NCBI GenBank assembly: GCA_947650005.1
Contig: CANSTU010000017.1
Coordinates: 1-48,976, forward strand
Reading direction: 5' to 3'
Origin: an uncultured Lachnospiraceae bacterium
GTDB lineage: Bacteria > Bacillota > Clostridia > Lachnospirales > Lachnospiraceae
DNA length: 48,976 nt
Positions within the stretch are counted from its first letter, which is position 1. Each line of letters starts with the position of its first letter. This document shows, one piece after another, positions 1-8,569 of this stretch. The position numbers were made by a program, and so were the translations under genes. The notes below the pieces were generated by a model. That model did no database searches, had not been told where the DNA came from, and saw only the letters and a list, made by a program, of their open reading frames with translations.

Positions 1-174
1 ATGGGCAGAGAAAATGGAGTAGGAGCAGTGCGGCTTGATGTGTATGAGAAAAATTCTTCAGCTATACATTTATATGAAAGCTGTGGATTTTTATATCGTG
101 GGACTATTGATTTAGGACTAGAAGAATTGTATGGCTTAAAGTGGTATCATGTCTATGAAAAAATTTTAGTATAG
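1..174 (+). CDS. GNAT family N-acetyltransferase, C-terminal fragment
   Basis: An open frame runs from base 1 to a TAG at 172-174 and encodes 57 residues. The stretch SAIHLYESCGFLYRG has the A-x-x-LYE-x-x-GF pattern of the last strand and helix of the GNAT fold, which binds acetyl-CoA; the acceptor substrate cannot be told. The gene is cut by the window start, so the ATG at base 1 is unlikely to be the real start. Codons are clearly more AT-rich than in the genes that follow, which hints at a different origin or expression class. A strong terminator lies 7 bases downstream. Confidence 0.75.
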   Translation: MGRENGVGAVRLDVYEKNSSAIHLYESCGFLYRGTIDLGLEELYGLKWYHVYEKILV

Positions 175-181
175 AAAAAGT

Positions 182-218
182 CCACCTGCCTATTTTGATA
201 TGGCAGGTGGGCTTTTTT
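182..218 (+). terminator. Rho-independent terminator after the GNAT gene
   Basis: A perfect 9-bp stem, CCACCTGCC at 182-190 with GGCAGGTGG at 202-210, is followed by a T-rich run. It ends the plus-strand GNAT transcript and, being a stem of symmetrical shape, may also block minus-strand readthrough from the SGNH gene. Confidence 0.88.
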
Positions 219-277
219 CTTTGTTATAGAAACGATTGTCTTAATGACATTGGGCGGCAGCCCGACCTTTTATGCGT

Positions 278-1276
278 TCATTGCGGCTCCATATAGGCTA
301 CCCGCTGATCCTCCCAGGATTCATAGCCCCTCTGCCCCCTGCGGTCCGACACTTCGTAGTGCATTCGAATCCACTTTCCCAAATAACTGGCATACAGCGC
401 CGCGCCCTGCGCGTTTAAATGGGCATGATCTGCAAAATGGATCTCGAAATCCAGCCCCATCTCCCGGTAAATCTCCTCTTGGTTCACATCCAGGAAAGCA
501 AGCCCTCTTTCCTGCGCCTGCGCCGCGATTTCGTTAAATATGAACTGGTCGGATTCCTCCACCAGATAAGGCCCGTTTAAAAGCATCAGCGGTATTCCCT
601 CCTTTTCCGCCAATGCGATGATTTTGTCCAGATAGAGCTGCGCCTTTTCGGTTAAAGGCGCCCTTTCCGTCACACCGCTCATATCCGGCTGCGTCATCTG
701 CGCATGGGTATGGAGCTCCACATATCCTTTCCAACTCGCCTGCATTCTCCGGTTCCAGATAAAATTGCCGAAATCCGCCTCGGACAGCCTGGCGTACCGG
801 TCGTGATATCTGGGAAAACCCATCAGCCAGGATAGCTGATCCGAATCGCAGCTCGCCTTCACCATCTCATATTTGTTCCAGGAAAACCGCATCCCTTCTA
901 AATTCTCCGCCAGCCAATTTTCCTGAATATCCTCACGGAACCGAGCCGGCGTGAAAACATCCAGAACGATCAGTTCAGGCCTCTGCGTCTTGAGCGCCTC
1001 CACCAGATAGTGATAGCTGTTCCAGATAGGCTGCTCCGCTGTGGTACACAGATACGCCGCGATCCCCTGTTCCTCCCACAGCACACGGGTATCCACATTG
1101 CAGTGCACATGGCTGCTCCCCAGGAAAAGCACGTCTACCTTATTCCTAGGCTGCGCATAAAGCCCCCTTGCCTGATCGATTCCGCTCACGGATTTGACAC
1201 ATAAGATGCCATTTAACGTATGGAGCATGAATGCCGCCAACAGCACAAAGGCGGCTGCCCGGATCCCTTTTTTCAT
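278..1276 (-). CDS. SGNH/GDSL-hydrolase-like protein, partner of the MBOAT acyltransferase
   Basis: The product has 332 residues from the ATG at 1276, chosen because AGGAAGG lies just upstream; a GTG ten codons earlier has no ribosome site. The N-terminus carries one hydrophobic segment (AAAFVLLAAFMLHTL), a signal anchor placing the catalytic domain outside. GSSHVHCNV near residue 52 looks like SGNH block I with the nucleophilic Ser, and DHAHLN near the C-terminus fits the Asp-x-x-His block V. Proteins of this type accompany MBOAT acyltransferases in O-acetylation of exported polysaccharides (AlgX/DltD-like logic); the MBOAT gene is directly upstream on the same strand. The exact polymer is unknown. 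Confidence 0.72.
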   Translation of the reverse strand: MKKGIRAAAFVLLAAFMLHTLNGILCVKSVSGIDQARGLYAQPRNKVDVLFLGSSHVHCNVDTRVLWEEQGIAAYLCTTAEQPIWNSYHYLVEALKTQRPELIVLDVFTPARFREDIQENWLAENLEGMRFSWNKYEMVKASCDSDQLSWLMGFPRYHDRYARLSEADFGNFIWNRRMQASWKGYVELHTHAQMTQPDMSGVTERAPLTEKAQLYLDKIIALAEKEGIPLMLLNGPYLVEESDQFIFNEIAAQAQERGLAFLDVNQEEIYREMGLDFEIHFADHAHLNAQGAALYASYLGKWIRMHYEVSDRRGQRGYESWEDQRVAYMEPQ

Positions 1277-1304
1277 GAAACCCTTCCTGTCCGTTTCTAC
1301 GGAC
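1277..1304 (-). promoter_or_regulatory. Hairpin-SD element before the SGNH gene
   Basis: GTCCGT pairs with ACGGAC around an AGAA loop (1289-1304). The stem ends 12 nt before the ATG and is followed at once by the ribosome site AGGAAGG. It is one of fifteen start-codon copies in this window. Confidence 0.7.
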
Positions 1305-1412
1305 ACAAATCCCGGTTATAAGACGACTGTTGGGCCATGACGCTATGCGACGCCAGGTGCACGACAGCCTTCCTGTTTTCATATGATCTGTACAGGAAAT
1401 ATACAGTCCTGT

Positions 1413-2972
1413 CTAAAATCCCATATAAATAAAATCAGAGGCGTCAAAACCGACCCCGTATTTTCCAAATACAAACACTGTCCCCAACAAAAACAGGCAG
1501 ATCGCAAAACGCACCGGCAGCGGGGAAGCATAGATCCATTCTGCTGCGGGTTTCTTCTTCCACTCGCTGATCAGTTCAAACAGCAGCACAATTTGGAACC
1601 CCAAAACAGCTATTATAAATTCCGTCCGATCCAGCCCCATCACAAAGATCAGCTGATCCGCTACCAAAAACCCCTGCCATTTGGTAAATAGGTTCTCCAG
1701 GCATACCAGAGCCATTTCCACCGATTCCGAACGAAAAAAGATCCACAGAACCGTTATGACGGCAAAGGTAAAAAGGCCATAGAACACACGGCCCAGTCCC
1801 TTTAAAAGACGGGACGCCAATCCCCTCTTCCCGGATTCCTCCGGCCGCCGGACGCTTCCTTTGGCCTTCCCGGTTCCCGCCTTCCTTCCGGCAAACAGCT
1901 CCAAAATCCGCCGCGCCACGTCCTCTGCCGCCTGAGTGGCGCCATGCAGCGCTCCCCAGACCAGGAATTGGATCCCGCCGCCATGCCAAATCCCGCTGAC
2001 CAGGAAGGTGAGCATAAGGTTTCGCTCCTTTCGCCACATCCCACGCCGGTTTCCGCCCAGAGGAATATAGACGTAATCCCGTAGCCAGCTGCTCAGGGAA
2101 ATGTGCCACCGGTTCCAGAAATCCTTGAATCCCGCTGCCAGATAGGGCTGGCGGAAATTCTGAATCAGGGAAAATCCCATCATCTGCGCCACCCCCACGG
2201 CAATGCAAGAATAGCTGGCGAAATCGCAGAAAATCTGCCCGGAATAGAAAAGCGCCGCCATTAGCATGGTAAAGCTGTCCGTATTCTCATAAAGGCCGTA
2301 AAGATGATCCACCAGAACCGCCGCCCGGTCGGCCACCACCATTTTCAGGAAAAATCCCCAAAGCACTGAAATCAGACCGGCCACCGTGCGGTCATAATCC
2401 CACAATTCCCTCCGCTTTGCCCCGCAGATCCGCTTCAGCTGGGGCAGAAAACGATCTCCCCTTTCGATGGGCCCACTGGAGAGACTCGGAAAGAAGGACA
2501 CGAATACGGCGAAATGAATCAGGTTTCTCTCCGCCGGATACTTCCCCGCCGCCACATCCGCCAGATATCCCACCGCCTGCAGCGTATAAAAAGAGATTCC
2601 CAACGGTGCGACCCATCCCCAGTCAAAGGCCACATCCAGGCGCACTCTACGTATCCCACCGCCCCAAAAGCCGTTCAGGATTCCTTCCCATACAGGAAAA
2701 TACCGGAAAACAGCGAGCAGGGCCAGATTCAATATAATGCATCCGGCAGCCAGCGCCTTGCCGGATGTTTTTCTTTTATCCAAGAAAAGCCCGCATCCAT
2801 ACGTGGTCAGGACGGTAATCGCCAGCCACACCACGGCCCCGGGAGCCGCATAGCCAAAAAACGCCGCATTGGCCGCAAGCAACACAGCAGCCCGCCCTCT
2901 CCCTGTCGTTGCATAAAACAGGATGAGGACACAGATCACAAAAAGGGCAAATTCATAGGATTGAAAGAGCAA
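1413..2972 (-). CDS. MBOAT family membrane O-acyltransferase
   Basis: The product has 519 residues. The likely start is a TTG at 2972, placed 5 nt after GGGAGG and giving the N-terminus LFQSYEFALF that is usual for the family; the ATG at 3023 would add 17 non-homologous residues. Multiple membrane helices are visible. WNRWHISLSSWLRDY carries the conserved His of the MBOAT active site and SGIWHGGG the second His. Members move acyl, usually acetyl, groups across the membrane onto polysaccharide or teichoic acid. The SGNH protein downstream is the expected extracellular partner. The two genes lie in one run with the MATE gene upstream. Confidence 0.87.
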   Translation of the reverse strand: MLFQSYEFALFVICVLILFYATTGRGRAAVLLAANAAFFGYAAPGAVVWLAITVLTTYGCGLFLDKRKTSGKALAAGCIILNLALLAVFRYFPVWEGILNGFWGGGIRRVRLDVAFDWGWVAPLGISFYTLQAVGYLADVAAGKYPAERNLIHFAVFVSFFPSLSSGPIERGDRFLPQLKRICGAKRRELWDYDRTVAGLISVLWGFFLKMVVADRAAVLVDHLYGLYENTDSFTMLMAALFYSGQIFCDFASYSCIAVGVAQMMGFSLIQNFRQPYLAAGFKDFWNRWHISLSSWLRDYVYIPLGGNRRGMWRKERNLMLTFLVSGIWHGGGIQFLVWGALHGATQAAEDVARRILELFAGRKAGTGKAKGSVRRPEESGKRGLASRLLKGLGRVFYGLFTFAVITVLWIFFRSESVEMALVCLENLFTKWQGFLVADQLIFVMGLDRTEFIIAVLGFQIVLLFELISEWKKKPAAEWIYASPLPVRFAICLFLLGTVFVFGKYGVGFDASDFIYMGF

Positions 2973-3003
2973 TGCTTCCTCCCATCTGCGCACAATGCGC
3001 GCA
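2973..3003 (-). promoter_or_regulatory. Hairpin-SD element before the MBOAT gene
   Basis: GCGCA and TGCGC (2988-3000) pair around a 3-nt loop, then AGAT and GGGAGG lead to the TTG start 15 nt downstream of the stem. The element supports the TTG start over the upstream ATG. Confidence 0.68.
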
Positions 3004-3043
3004 CTTAAATAAGGGGATCCCATCTACATGCCTGGGCGCGGAT

Positions 3044-4384
3044 TTATTCACGCTTCTCCCGCTCCATCTTCCGCATCAGAAGACGATATATAACGTATAA
3101 GAAGATCCCTCCCGCAAACCAAGCGCTGGCGTTCGCCGTACAGACCCCGATAAAGCTCCTTTTCCATGCCGCGATGATGGCGAATACAGCCCGGGCCAAA
3201 AGCTCCACCACGCCTCCCATCATGGGCCAGAATCCATAACCGCAACCCTGCAACACGTTCCGATAGATGAAGATCATACCCACGGTGGTGAAAAAGACGC
3301 CGTTGATCGTCATATATGTTCTGGAATAACCCAGCACATCCGTCACATCTCCGGTGATAAACAGCCCGATAACCGCAGGAAGCGTTACCAGGACGATCAC
3401 ATAAATGGCCACCGAATATACCGTGGAGATGCCAAAGGCGATCCTGCTCCCCTTCTTAATCCGTCCCAAATCTCCGATCCCCCGGTTCTGCCCGCAGTAG
3501 GTTGCCATGGTCATCCCGAGCGCTTGGAACATCTGCAAAACCAAACCCTCTATCTTGAAAACAGCCGTATAGGAGGCCACCACCGTGGAGCCCAGGAGGT
3601 TCAGCGCCACCTGCACCAGGATCGTTCCCACCGCAGTAATGCCGAACTGCAGCGCCATCGGAAATCCAATGGAAAGTTGGTTACGCACGCACCATTTCTC
3701 CAGACGGAAATGCTCCTTTTCCAACGACAAAATGGGCACCTTTTTCACCAAATAGGCCAGGCAGAGAATCCCTGAAATCCCCTGGGAAACCACCGTTGCC
3801 AAAGCCGCCCCTGCGACACCCATGCGAAAATATACGATCAAGACGATATCCCCCGCCACATTCAGAAATGCCGACAGGATCAGAAAGTATAACGGAACCC
3901 TGCTGTTGCCTATGGCCCGCAGAATGCTTGCAATCAGGTTGTAAAGCGCGGTACAGCCCAGCCCCCAGCAGATGATCACGATATAGGTGCGGGACATATC
4001 CATGATATCCTCCGGCGTCTGCATAACGCGAAGCAGCCAGTCCATGCCCAGCACGCTCCCCGCCGTCATCGCCACCGTTACGATCACGGAAAGCACAATG
4101 GCGCTTCCCACGCTCCTTTTCATCCCTTCGCCGTCCCCGGCGCCGAAGCGCTGGGCCGTCAACACCGTAAATCCCGTCGTCATCCCCTGCAGAAATCCGA
4201 TGATCAGGAAAGTGATCGTTCCCGTGGCGCCCACGGCGGCAAGAGCCTTCACCCCCACATAACGCCCTACGATGACGGTATCCACCATGCTGTAAAGCTG
4301 CTGAAAAAGATTTCCCAGGATGATGGGAATGGCAAATCGAACGATCAGCCGAAAGGGGCTTCCCTTTGTCATATCCAGTTCCAT
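3044..4384 (-). CDS. MATE family efflux transporter
   Basis: The product has 446 residues from the ATG at 4384, preceded by TGGAGG; the longer frame to 4498 has no ribosome site and a non-homologous N-terminus. About twelve hydrophobic segments are visible, and the opening FAIPIILGNLFQQLYSMVDT with VGRYVG is the typical MATE helix-1/2 signature. The family exports drugs, toxins or lipid-linked intermediates by Na+ or H+ antiport. Substrate is unknown. It precedes MBOAT and SGNH on the same strand, so it could serve the same envelope pathway, but that is inference from position only. Confidence 0.9.
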   Translation of the reverse strand: MELDMTKGSPFRLIVRFAIPIILGNLFQQLYSMVDTVIVGRYVGVKALAAVGATGTITFLIIGFLQGMTTGFTVLTAQRFGAGDGEGMKRSVGSAIVLSVIVTVAMTAGSVLGMDWLLRVMQTPEDIMDMSRTYIVIICWGLGCTALYNLIASILRAIGNSRVPLYFLILSAFLNVAGDIVLIVYFRMGVAGAALATVVSQGISGILCLAYLVKKVPILSLEKEHFRLEKWCVRNQLSIGFPMALQFGITAVGTILVQVALNLLGSTVVASYTAVFKIEGLVLQMFQALGMTMATYCGQNRGIGDLGRIKKGSRIAFGISTVYSVAIYVIVLVTLPAVIGLFITGDVTDVLGYSRTYMTINGVFFTTVGMIFIYRNVLQGCGYGFWPMMGGVVELLARAVFAIIAAWKRSFIGVCTANASAWFAGGIFLYVIYRLLMRKMEREKRE

Positions 4385-4416
4385 ACGAATCCTCCAAGCC
4401 GCCGCATTTCTGCGGC
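4385..4416 (-). promoter_or_regulatory. Hairpin-SD element before the MATE gene
   Basis: GCCGC and GCGGC (4401-4416) pair around a 6-nt loop; the stem ends 16 nt before the ATG, with TGGAGG in between. Confidence 0.62.
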
Positions 4417-4630
4417 ACAGCAAAAATTTAAAATAGATCCTCTCTGCTTTCCGATGCAAACCCATACAGAAAAAGATGCAGAAAATTTCTTTCCGCACCT
4501 TTCGCCACCCTCCGGAGGCCGCCGCGTATATCCCGGCAACCCTTTTCCCTTATGCTCTGATAAACCGGCCGTCGTCCTCTGCCTAGAGGTTTCGGATTTG
4601 TCGGCAAACCAACAATATCTATCAAACCGC

Positions 4631-5032
4631 TCAGCCGTCGTCCTCCGCCTCATCCGCGCCTTCCGCCCCGATATTCAGCATATTCATGGTTCTCCTGCGC
4701 AGCCGGGAGTGCTCCGAAGCTTCCAATATGTAATTCTTGATCTCCTTCGCGTTTTTTACATGCGTCAACAGTAAAACCGGATTGGTGGTGTCTCCCGTAT
4801 AGCACTTCACCGTCCCAATACCCACGATCCGCTCCGCAAAAGAGGCAAGCAGCTCCACGTCCTGTACCTTATACATGTAGCAGTCGTTTTCCCTCTTATT
4901 CAGAAACCCTTCCGAAACCGTGATCATATCCGCCTTAATCGTATAGACCGTAAAGGTAAAAGGAAGACCTAGGAAAAGCCATCTCTTTTTCTCCTGGAAC
5001 ATGATTTCATTCTTATTTTCATTCGTATTCAT
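4631..5032 (-). CDS. PH-domain-like (bPH) protein
   Basis: The product has 133 residues from the ATG at 5032, with AGAGG upstream. The core (KKRWLFLGLPFTFTVYTIKADMITVSEGFLNK, then VQDVELLASFAERIVGIGTVKCYTG) follows the strand pattern of bacterial PH domains of the YdbS/YvbH type, where a hydrophobic segment leads into a beta-barrel. The C-terminus is charged and acidic. Function of such proteins is generally unassigned. It has its own sigma-A-like promoter and is divergent from pyrB. Confidence 0.6.
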   Translation of the reverse strand: MNTNENKNEIMFQEKKRWLFLGLPFTFTVYTIKADMITVSEGFLNKRENDCYMYKVQDVELLASFAERIVGIGTVKCYTGDTTNPVLLLTHVKNAKEIKNYILEASEHSRLRRRTMNMLNIGAEGADEAEDDG

Positions 5033-5091
5033 ATCGACCTCTACTTTTGCATCCTGCCTTTCCTTTGGGAAATGCAGCCGCTTTTTGTTGT

Positions 5092-5120
5092 AGTATACTA
5101 TCATCCGCCGCAAAGTTCAA
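5092..5120 (-). promoter_or_regulatory. Promoter for the PH-domain gene
   Basis: Reading the minus strand, a -35 TTGAAC (5115-5120) and a -10 TATACT (5092-5097) are separated by exactly 17 bp. It is placed back to back with the pyrB promoter. Confidence 0.75.
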
Positions 5121-5146
5121 GTAACAGTTTGGAGATGATTTGGAGG

Positions 5147-5175
5147 TTGCATCCCGCTCCGGCCTGTGCTATAAT
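5147..5175 (+). promoter_or_regulatory. Promoter for the pyrBI operon
   Basis: A -35 TTGCAT (5147-5152) and a perfect -10 TATAAT (5170-5175) are spaced by 17 bp. Transcription would start near 5182, giving a leader of about 320 nt before pyrB. Confidence 0.8.
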
Positions 5176-5274
5176 GTGCCAAGAGTCAATCGATGCCGTT
5201 CGTTTCAAGCTGAATATCAAAAAGCAGGGCGGCAACGGTACACAACAGAATCCATCATTTTTATCGGAGCGGCA

Positions 5275-5508
5275 ATGGGAAGAATGATCCTGCGTGGAAA
5301 AGAGATGCTCTCTAAATTCATAATGAACATCAGGAAAATGGTCGAAGGGAAAATTGTTTTCTCTTCGATTTTCTTTTTCTTTTGGATGGCGTGCAGGGCA
5401 CGGCATCCTTTCTTTTGTCCGGAGAATCTCTTTTCTCGAAGGAGAGGACATCCCTTCCCTGCCGGTATGCAAAGGTTCCGGACACAGAAAGGAGCAAACC
5501 CGTTATGA
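5275..5508 (+). CDS. Putative pyrBI leader peptide
   Basis: This 77-residue frame starts with ATG at 5275, 5 nt after GGAG, and its TGA (5506-5508) overlaps the pyrB ATG at 5505, so translation could be coupled. It crosses a T-rich tract (5354-5383, 22 of 30 bases T) that encodes mostly Phe and Ile, and then a terminator-like hairpin at 5384-5408. A leader ORF that runs through a U-rich pause region into an attenuator and ends near pyrB is the layout known for enterobacterial pyrBI. No protein family is recognised. It may be translated only for regulation. Confidence 0.45.
   Translation: MGRMILRGKEMLSKFIMNIRKMVEGKIVFSSIFFFFWMACRARHPFFCPENLFSRRRGHPFPAGMQRFRTQKGANPL
5384..5416 (+). terminator. 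Putative pyrBI attenuator
   Basis: GGATGGCGTGC and GCACGGCATCC (5384-5408) form an 11-bp stem with one mismatch and a 3-nt loop, followed by TTTCTTTT. It lies inside the leader, about 95 nt before pyrB and directly after the T-rich tract, so it can act as a conditional terminator. Confidence 0.6.
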
Positions 5509-6422
5509 GACATCTGATGAACCCCCTTGACTTCTCCGTCGAGGAACTGGACCAGCTTTTCAGGCTGGCCCGCGATATGGAAGCCGATATGCCCAAATAT
5601 GCCCATTCATGCGCGGGAAAGAAGCTAGCGACCTGTTTCTATGAGCCCAGCACCAGAACCCGGCTGAGTTTTGAATCCGCCATGCTCAATCTGGGCGGCA
5701 GCGTACTCGGTTTTTCTGATGCCGGTTCTTCTTCCGCATCGAAGGGGGAAAGCGTTGCGGATACCATCCGCATCATTTCCTGTTATGCCGATATCTGCGC
5801 CATGCGTCATCCCAAGGAAGGAGCCCCCATGGTTGCGGCTTCCTATTCCGGCGTCCCGGTCATCAACGCAGGCGACGGCGGTCATCAGCACCCCACTCAG
5901 ACTTTAACCGATCTGATGACCATCCGCAGCCTGAAAGGACGCCTTAGCGACTTAACCATCGGACTGTGCGGGGATCTGAAATTCGGGCGCACCGTGCATT
6001 CGCTTATCAATGCCCTGGTACGCTACGACAACATTCGTTTTCTTTTCATCTCTCCAGAGGAGCTGCGCGTACCGGATTATATCACGGAAATGCTCAAGGA
6101 AAAGGGGATCCCCTATGAGGAAGTCATCCGTCTGGAGGAAATCCTTCCCCGCCTTGACCTTCTGTACATGACCCGAGTCCAGAAGGAGCGCTTTTTTAAT
6201 GAAGAGGATTATGTGCGCCTGAAGGATTTCTATATTCTGGACAAAGCCAAAATGAAGCTGGCCTCCGAGGATATGTTGGTACTCCATCCCCTTCCCAGGG
6301 TGAACGAAATCTCCGTGGATGTGGACGATGACCCCAGGGCCGTTTATTTCAAACAGGCACAGTACGGCGTCTATGTGCGGATGGCCCTGATCCTTACCCT
6401 GCTGGACTGGGCAGGCGCCTGA
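5505..6422 (+). CDS. pyrB: Aspartate carbamoyltransferase, catalytic chain
   Basis: The 305-residue product joins carbamoyl phosphate and aspartate to carbamoyl-aspartate, the first committed step of pyrimidine synthesis. [16 protein letters not shown] contains the S-T-R-T-R carbamoyl phosphate loop, [12 protein letters not shown] the second conserved motif, and HPLPRVNEI the aspartate-binding 240s-loop motif. Length is typical. The ATG at 5505 is preceded by AAAGGAG and is the only start that gives the family N-terminus. pyrI follows 62 nt later, so the enzyme is probably the allosteric two-chain type. A long leader with an attenuator-like structure precedes it. Confidence 0.96.
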   Translation: MRHLMNPLDFSVEELDQLFRLARDMEADMPKYAHSCAGKKLATCFYEPSTRTRLSFESAMLNLGGSVLGFSDAGSSSASKGESVADTIRIISCYADICAMRHPKEGAPMVAASYSGVPVINAGDGGHQHPTQTLTDLMTIRSLKGRLSDLTIGLCGDLKFGRTVHSLINALVRYDNIRFLFISPEELRVPDYITEMLKEKGIPYEEVIRLEEILPRLDLLYMTRVQKERFFNEEDYVRLKDFYILDKAKMKLASEDMLVLHPLPRVNEISVDVDDDPRAVYFKQAQYGVYVRMALILTLLDWAGA

Positions 6423-6484
6423 AGAACCGCTATGGCTGGCCGAATCATATTGAATGAAAATCCGTAGAAAGGAATGGTAAATAC

Positions 6485-6928
6485 ATGTTAAATGTCGGAA
6501 AAATCGAAGAAGGCTTTGTTCTTGATCATATCCAAGCAGGAAAGAGCCTGTCACTCTATCATCACCTCCAGCTGGATAAGCTGGACTGCCCTGTGGCGAT
6601 CATCAAAAACGCGAGAAGCAATAAGATGGGCAAAAAGGATATTCTCAAGGTGGAATGCGACGTGGACCAGATGGATCTGGATGTACTCGCCGTCATCGAC
6701 CACAATATCACTGTAAACGTCATTAAAAACGGAGAAATCGTGGAGAAAAAAGAGCTGATGCTTCCAAAAGAAATCCGGAACATCATTTACTGCCATAATC
6801 CCCGCTGCATCACTTCCATTGAACAGGGGCTTCCCCATGTCTTCACCTTGTCTGACGAGAAAAAAGAGATCTACCGCTGTAAATACTGCGAAGAAAAATT
6901 TGACAGGCGTTCCTGGATCAAAAATTAA
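6485..6928 (+). CDS. pyrI: Aspartate carbamoyltransferase, regulatory chain
   Basis: The 147-residue product has the N-terminal nucleotide-binding domain and a C-terminal zinc domain with four cysteines, in CHNPRC and YRCKYC. In the family, this chain binds ATP, CTP or UTP and transmits the effect to PyrB. GAAAGGAATG lies before the ATG. It follows pyrB in the same operon and ends before a large hairpin. A regulatory chain is frequent in enterobacteria and archaea and also known in clostridia; Bacillus lacks it and uses PyrR. Confidence 0.95.
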   Translation: MLNVGKIEEGFVLDHIQAGKSLSLYHHLQLDKLDCPVAIIKNARSNKMGKKDILKVECDVDQMDLDVLAVIDHNITVNVIKNGEIVEKKELMLPKEIRNIIYCHNPRCITSIEQGLPHVFTLSDEKKEIYRCKYCEEKFDRRSWIKN

Positions 6929-6955
6929 ATTCCAGATACCACTAGAATGAGAAAT

Positions 6956-7019
6956 CGGGCCAAAGCAGAGTCGTTTCCCCTTTTCAAGGGGAAAAATGGA
7001 AACCCTGCTTCAGCCCGGC
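6956..7019. terminator. Bidirectional hairpin between pyrI and ugd
   Basis: The convergent gap holds a long imperfect stem, CGGGC...GCAG at the left with CTGC...GCCCG at the right, and an inner perfect stem TTTCCCC/GGGGAAA around 6973-6993. There is no long T run, so termination strength is uncertain. Confidence 0.55.
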
Positions 7020-7053
7020 CTTCGCTCATATCACAAAACTCCTGATTGGACTC

Positions 7054-8295
7054 TCAATCCCTATGGTACAAATCTCTGGTATACACCTTGTCCCACACCG
7101 GCTCCAGTTCGGAAGAATAGCGGTTCGTTACGATCACGTCGCTGCGCTGGGTGAACGCCGCGAAATCTCTCACCACCTCGGTGCCGAAGAACGTTTCTTC
7201 CTCCATAGCAGGCTCGTACAGAATCACTTCCGCTCCCTTTCCTTTTAAACGTTTCATCACACCCTGAATGGAGCTTTGGCGGAAATTATCGGAGTTGGTT
7301 TTCATGGTCAAGCGATAGATTCCAATGGTCATACGCTTGCCCGTACTTTTTCCTCCCGTTTTCTTGCGGCGGATATAACCCGCCTTCTCCAGGATCCGAT
7401 CCGCAATAAAGTCTTTTCTGGTACGGTTGGACTCCACGATCGCTTCAATAATGTTCTCAGGCACATCCCTGTAATTTGCCAAAAGCTGCTTCGTGTCCTT
7501 GGGCAGGCAATACCCGCCATAACCAAAGGATGGATTGTTGTAATGGCTTCCGATCCTGGGATCCAGCCCCACGCCCTGGATGATCTGACCGGTGTCCAGC
7601 CCGTGGATTTCCGCATAGGTATCCAGTTCGTTAAAGAAGCATACCCGAAGGGCCAGATAGGTATTGGCGAACAGTTTCACTGCCTCCGCCTCCGTGGGAT
7701 GGATGACCAGCGTGGGGATCTGCGTTTTCATGGCGCCCTCTTTTAATAAGTTCACGAACTGCCGCGCCTTTTCCTCCATCTCTTCGTCTCCCGCCGGTAC
7801 TCCCACGATGATGCGGGACGGATAGAGATTATCATACAGCGCATGGCCCTCCCGCAGGAATTCCGGGCTGAAAAGGATCCGGCCTGCGCCGTACTTTTTC
7901 CGTATGGACTCCGTATACCCCACGGGAACCGTGGATTTAATGACCATGACGGCCTCGGGATTTACCCGGAGTACCGTTTCAATCACTTCTTCCACCGAAG
8001 AAGTATCAAAGTAGTTCATATCCGAATCATAATTGGTTGGCGTTGAGATGATTACGAAATCCGCTTCTCTGTAGGCCCGGCCGCCGTCCGTGGTAGCCGT
8101 AAGATCCAATTCTCTTTCCGCCAGATACTCTTCCACTTCTTTGTCCCGGATCGGTGACAGCCTGCGGTTGATAAGGTCTACCTTCTCGGGCAGAATATCC
8201 ACTGCAAATACTCTGTTGTGCTGTGCCAGAAGGACCGCATTACTCAATCCCACGTAACCTGTACCGGCCACAGCAATGGTTATTTTCTCTTCCAT
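7054..8295 (-). CDS. ugd: UDP-glucose 6-dehydrogenase
   Basis: The 413-residue protein oxidises UDP-glucose to UDP-glucuronate with two NAD+, feeding capsule or cell-wall polymers. The N-terminal Rossmann motif is [26 protein letters not shown] follows, and the catalytic Cys sits in [14 protein letters not shown] near residue 260. The C-terminal UDP-binding domain ends normally. The start is the ATG at 8295 after GGGAATAAAA. Directly upstream are four tandem 67-bp hairpin units, the first of which supplies the ribosome site. The gene is convergent with pyrBI. Confidence 0.94.
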   Translation of the reverse strand: MEEKITIAVAGTGYVGLSNAVLLAQHNRVFAVDILPEKVDLINRRLSPIRDKEVEEYLAERELDLTATTDGGRAYREADFVIISTPTNYDSDMNYFDTSSVEEVIETVLRVNPEAVMVIKSTVPVGYTESIRKKYGAGRILFSPEFLREGHALYDNLYPSRIIVGVPAGDEEMEEKARQFVNLLKEGAMKTQIPTLVIHPTEAEAVKLFANTYLALRVCFFNELDTYAEIHGLDTGQIIQGVGLDPRIGSHYNNPSFGYGGYCLPKDTKQLLANYRDVPENIIEAIVESNRTRKDFIADRILEKAGYIRRKKTGGKSTGKRMTIGIYRLTMKTNSDNFRQSSIQGVMKRLKGKGAEVILYEPAMEEETFFGTEVVRDFAAFTQRSDVIVTNRYSSELEPVWDKVYTRDLYHRD

Positions 8296-8566
8296 TTTTA
8301 TTCCCGTCTGCCCGCTTTAGCAGGCGCTCAAACCAAAGAGGTTAAAAGAATATTTCTTTCAACCTTGTTCCCGTCTGCGTGCTTTTGTACGCTCTCTAAT
8401 CAGGGAGGTTGAATGCATCCTTCTTTCAACCTTGCTCCCATCTGCGTGCTTTTGCACGCTCTCTAATCAGGGAGGTTGAATGTGTCCTTCTTTCAACCTT
8501 GCTCCCATCTGCGTGCTTTTGCACGCTTTCATATCAGGGAGGTTACATCAACTTTGTTCCCATTTT
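8296..8566 (-). repeat. Tandem array of four 67-bp hairpin-SD units before ugd
   Basis: Four hairpins at 8310-8325, 8377-8392, 8444-8459 and 8511-8526 are spaced by exactly 67 bp. Read on the minus strand each is a 6-bp stem with a 4-nt loop (for example GCGTGC-AAAA-GCACGC), then AGATGGGAGCAAG, then a second hairpin built from GTTGAA and TTCAAC, then CTCCCTGAT. The unit nearest the gene ends in AGACGGGAATAAAA and the ugd ATG. The stem of that unit has diverged (GCCTGC/GCGGGC with a G-T pair), so copies vary while pairing remains. Confidence 0.85.
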
Positions 8567-8569
8567 CCC

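Noticed and set aside
244-537. 97-codon plus-strand frame
   Set aside because: Antisense to the end of the SGNH gene, Pro-rich, no ribosome site.
8299-8566. Possible CRISPR array
   Set aside because: The period is regular, but the whole 67-bp unit is repeated with no unique spacers, and no cas genes are nearby. The kduI array was rejected on the same grounds.
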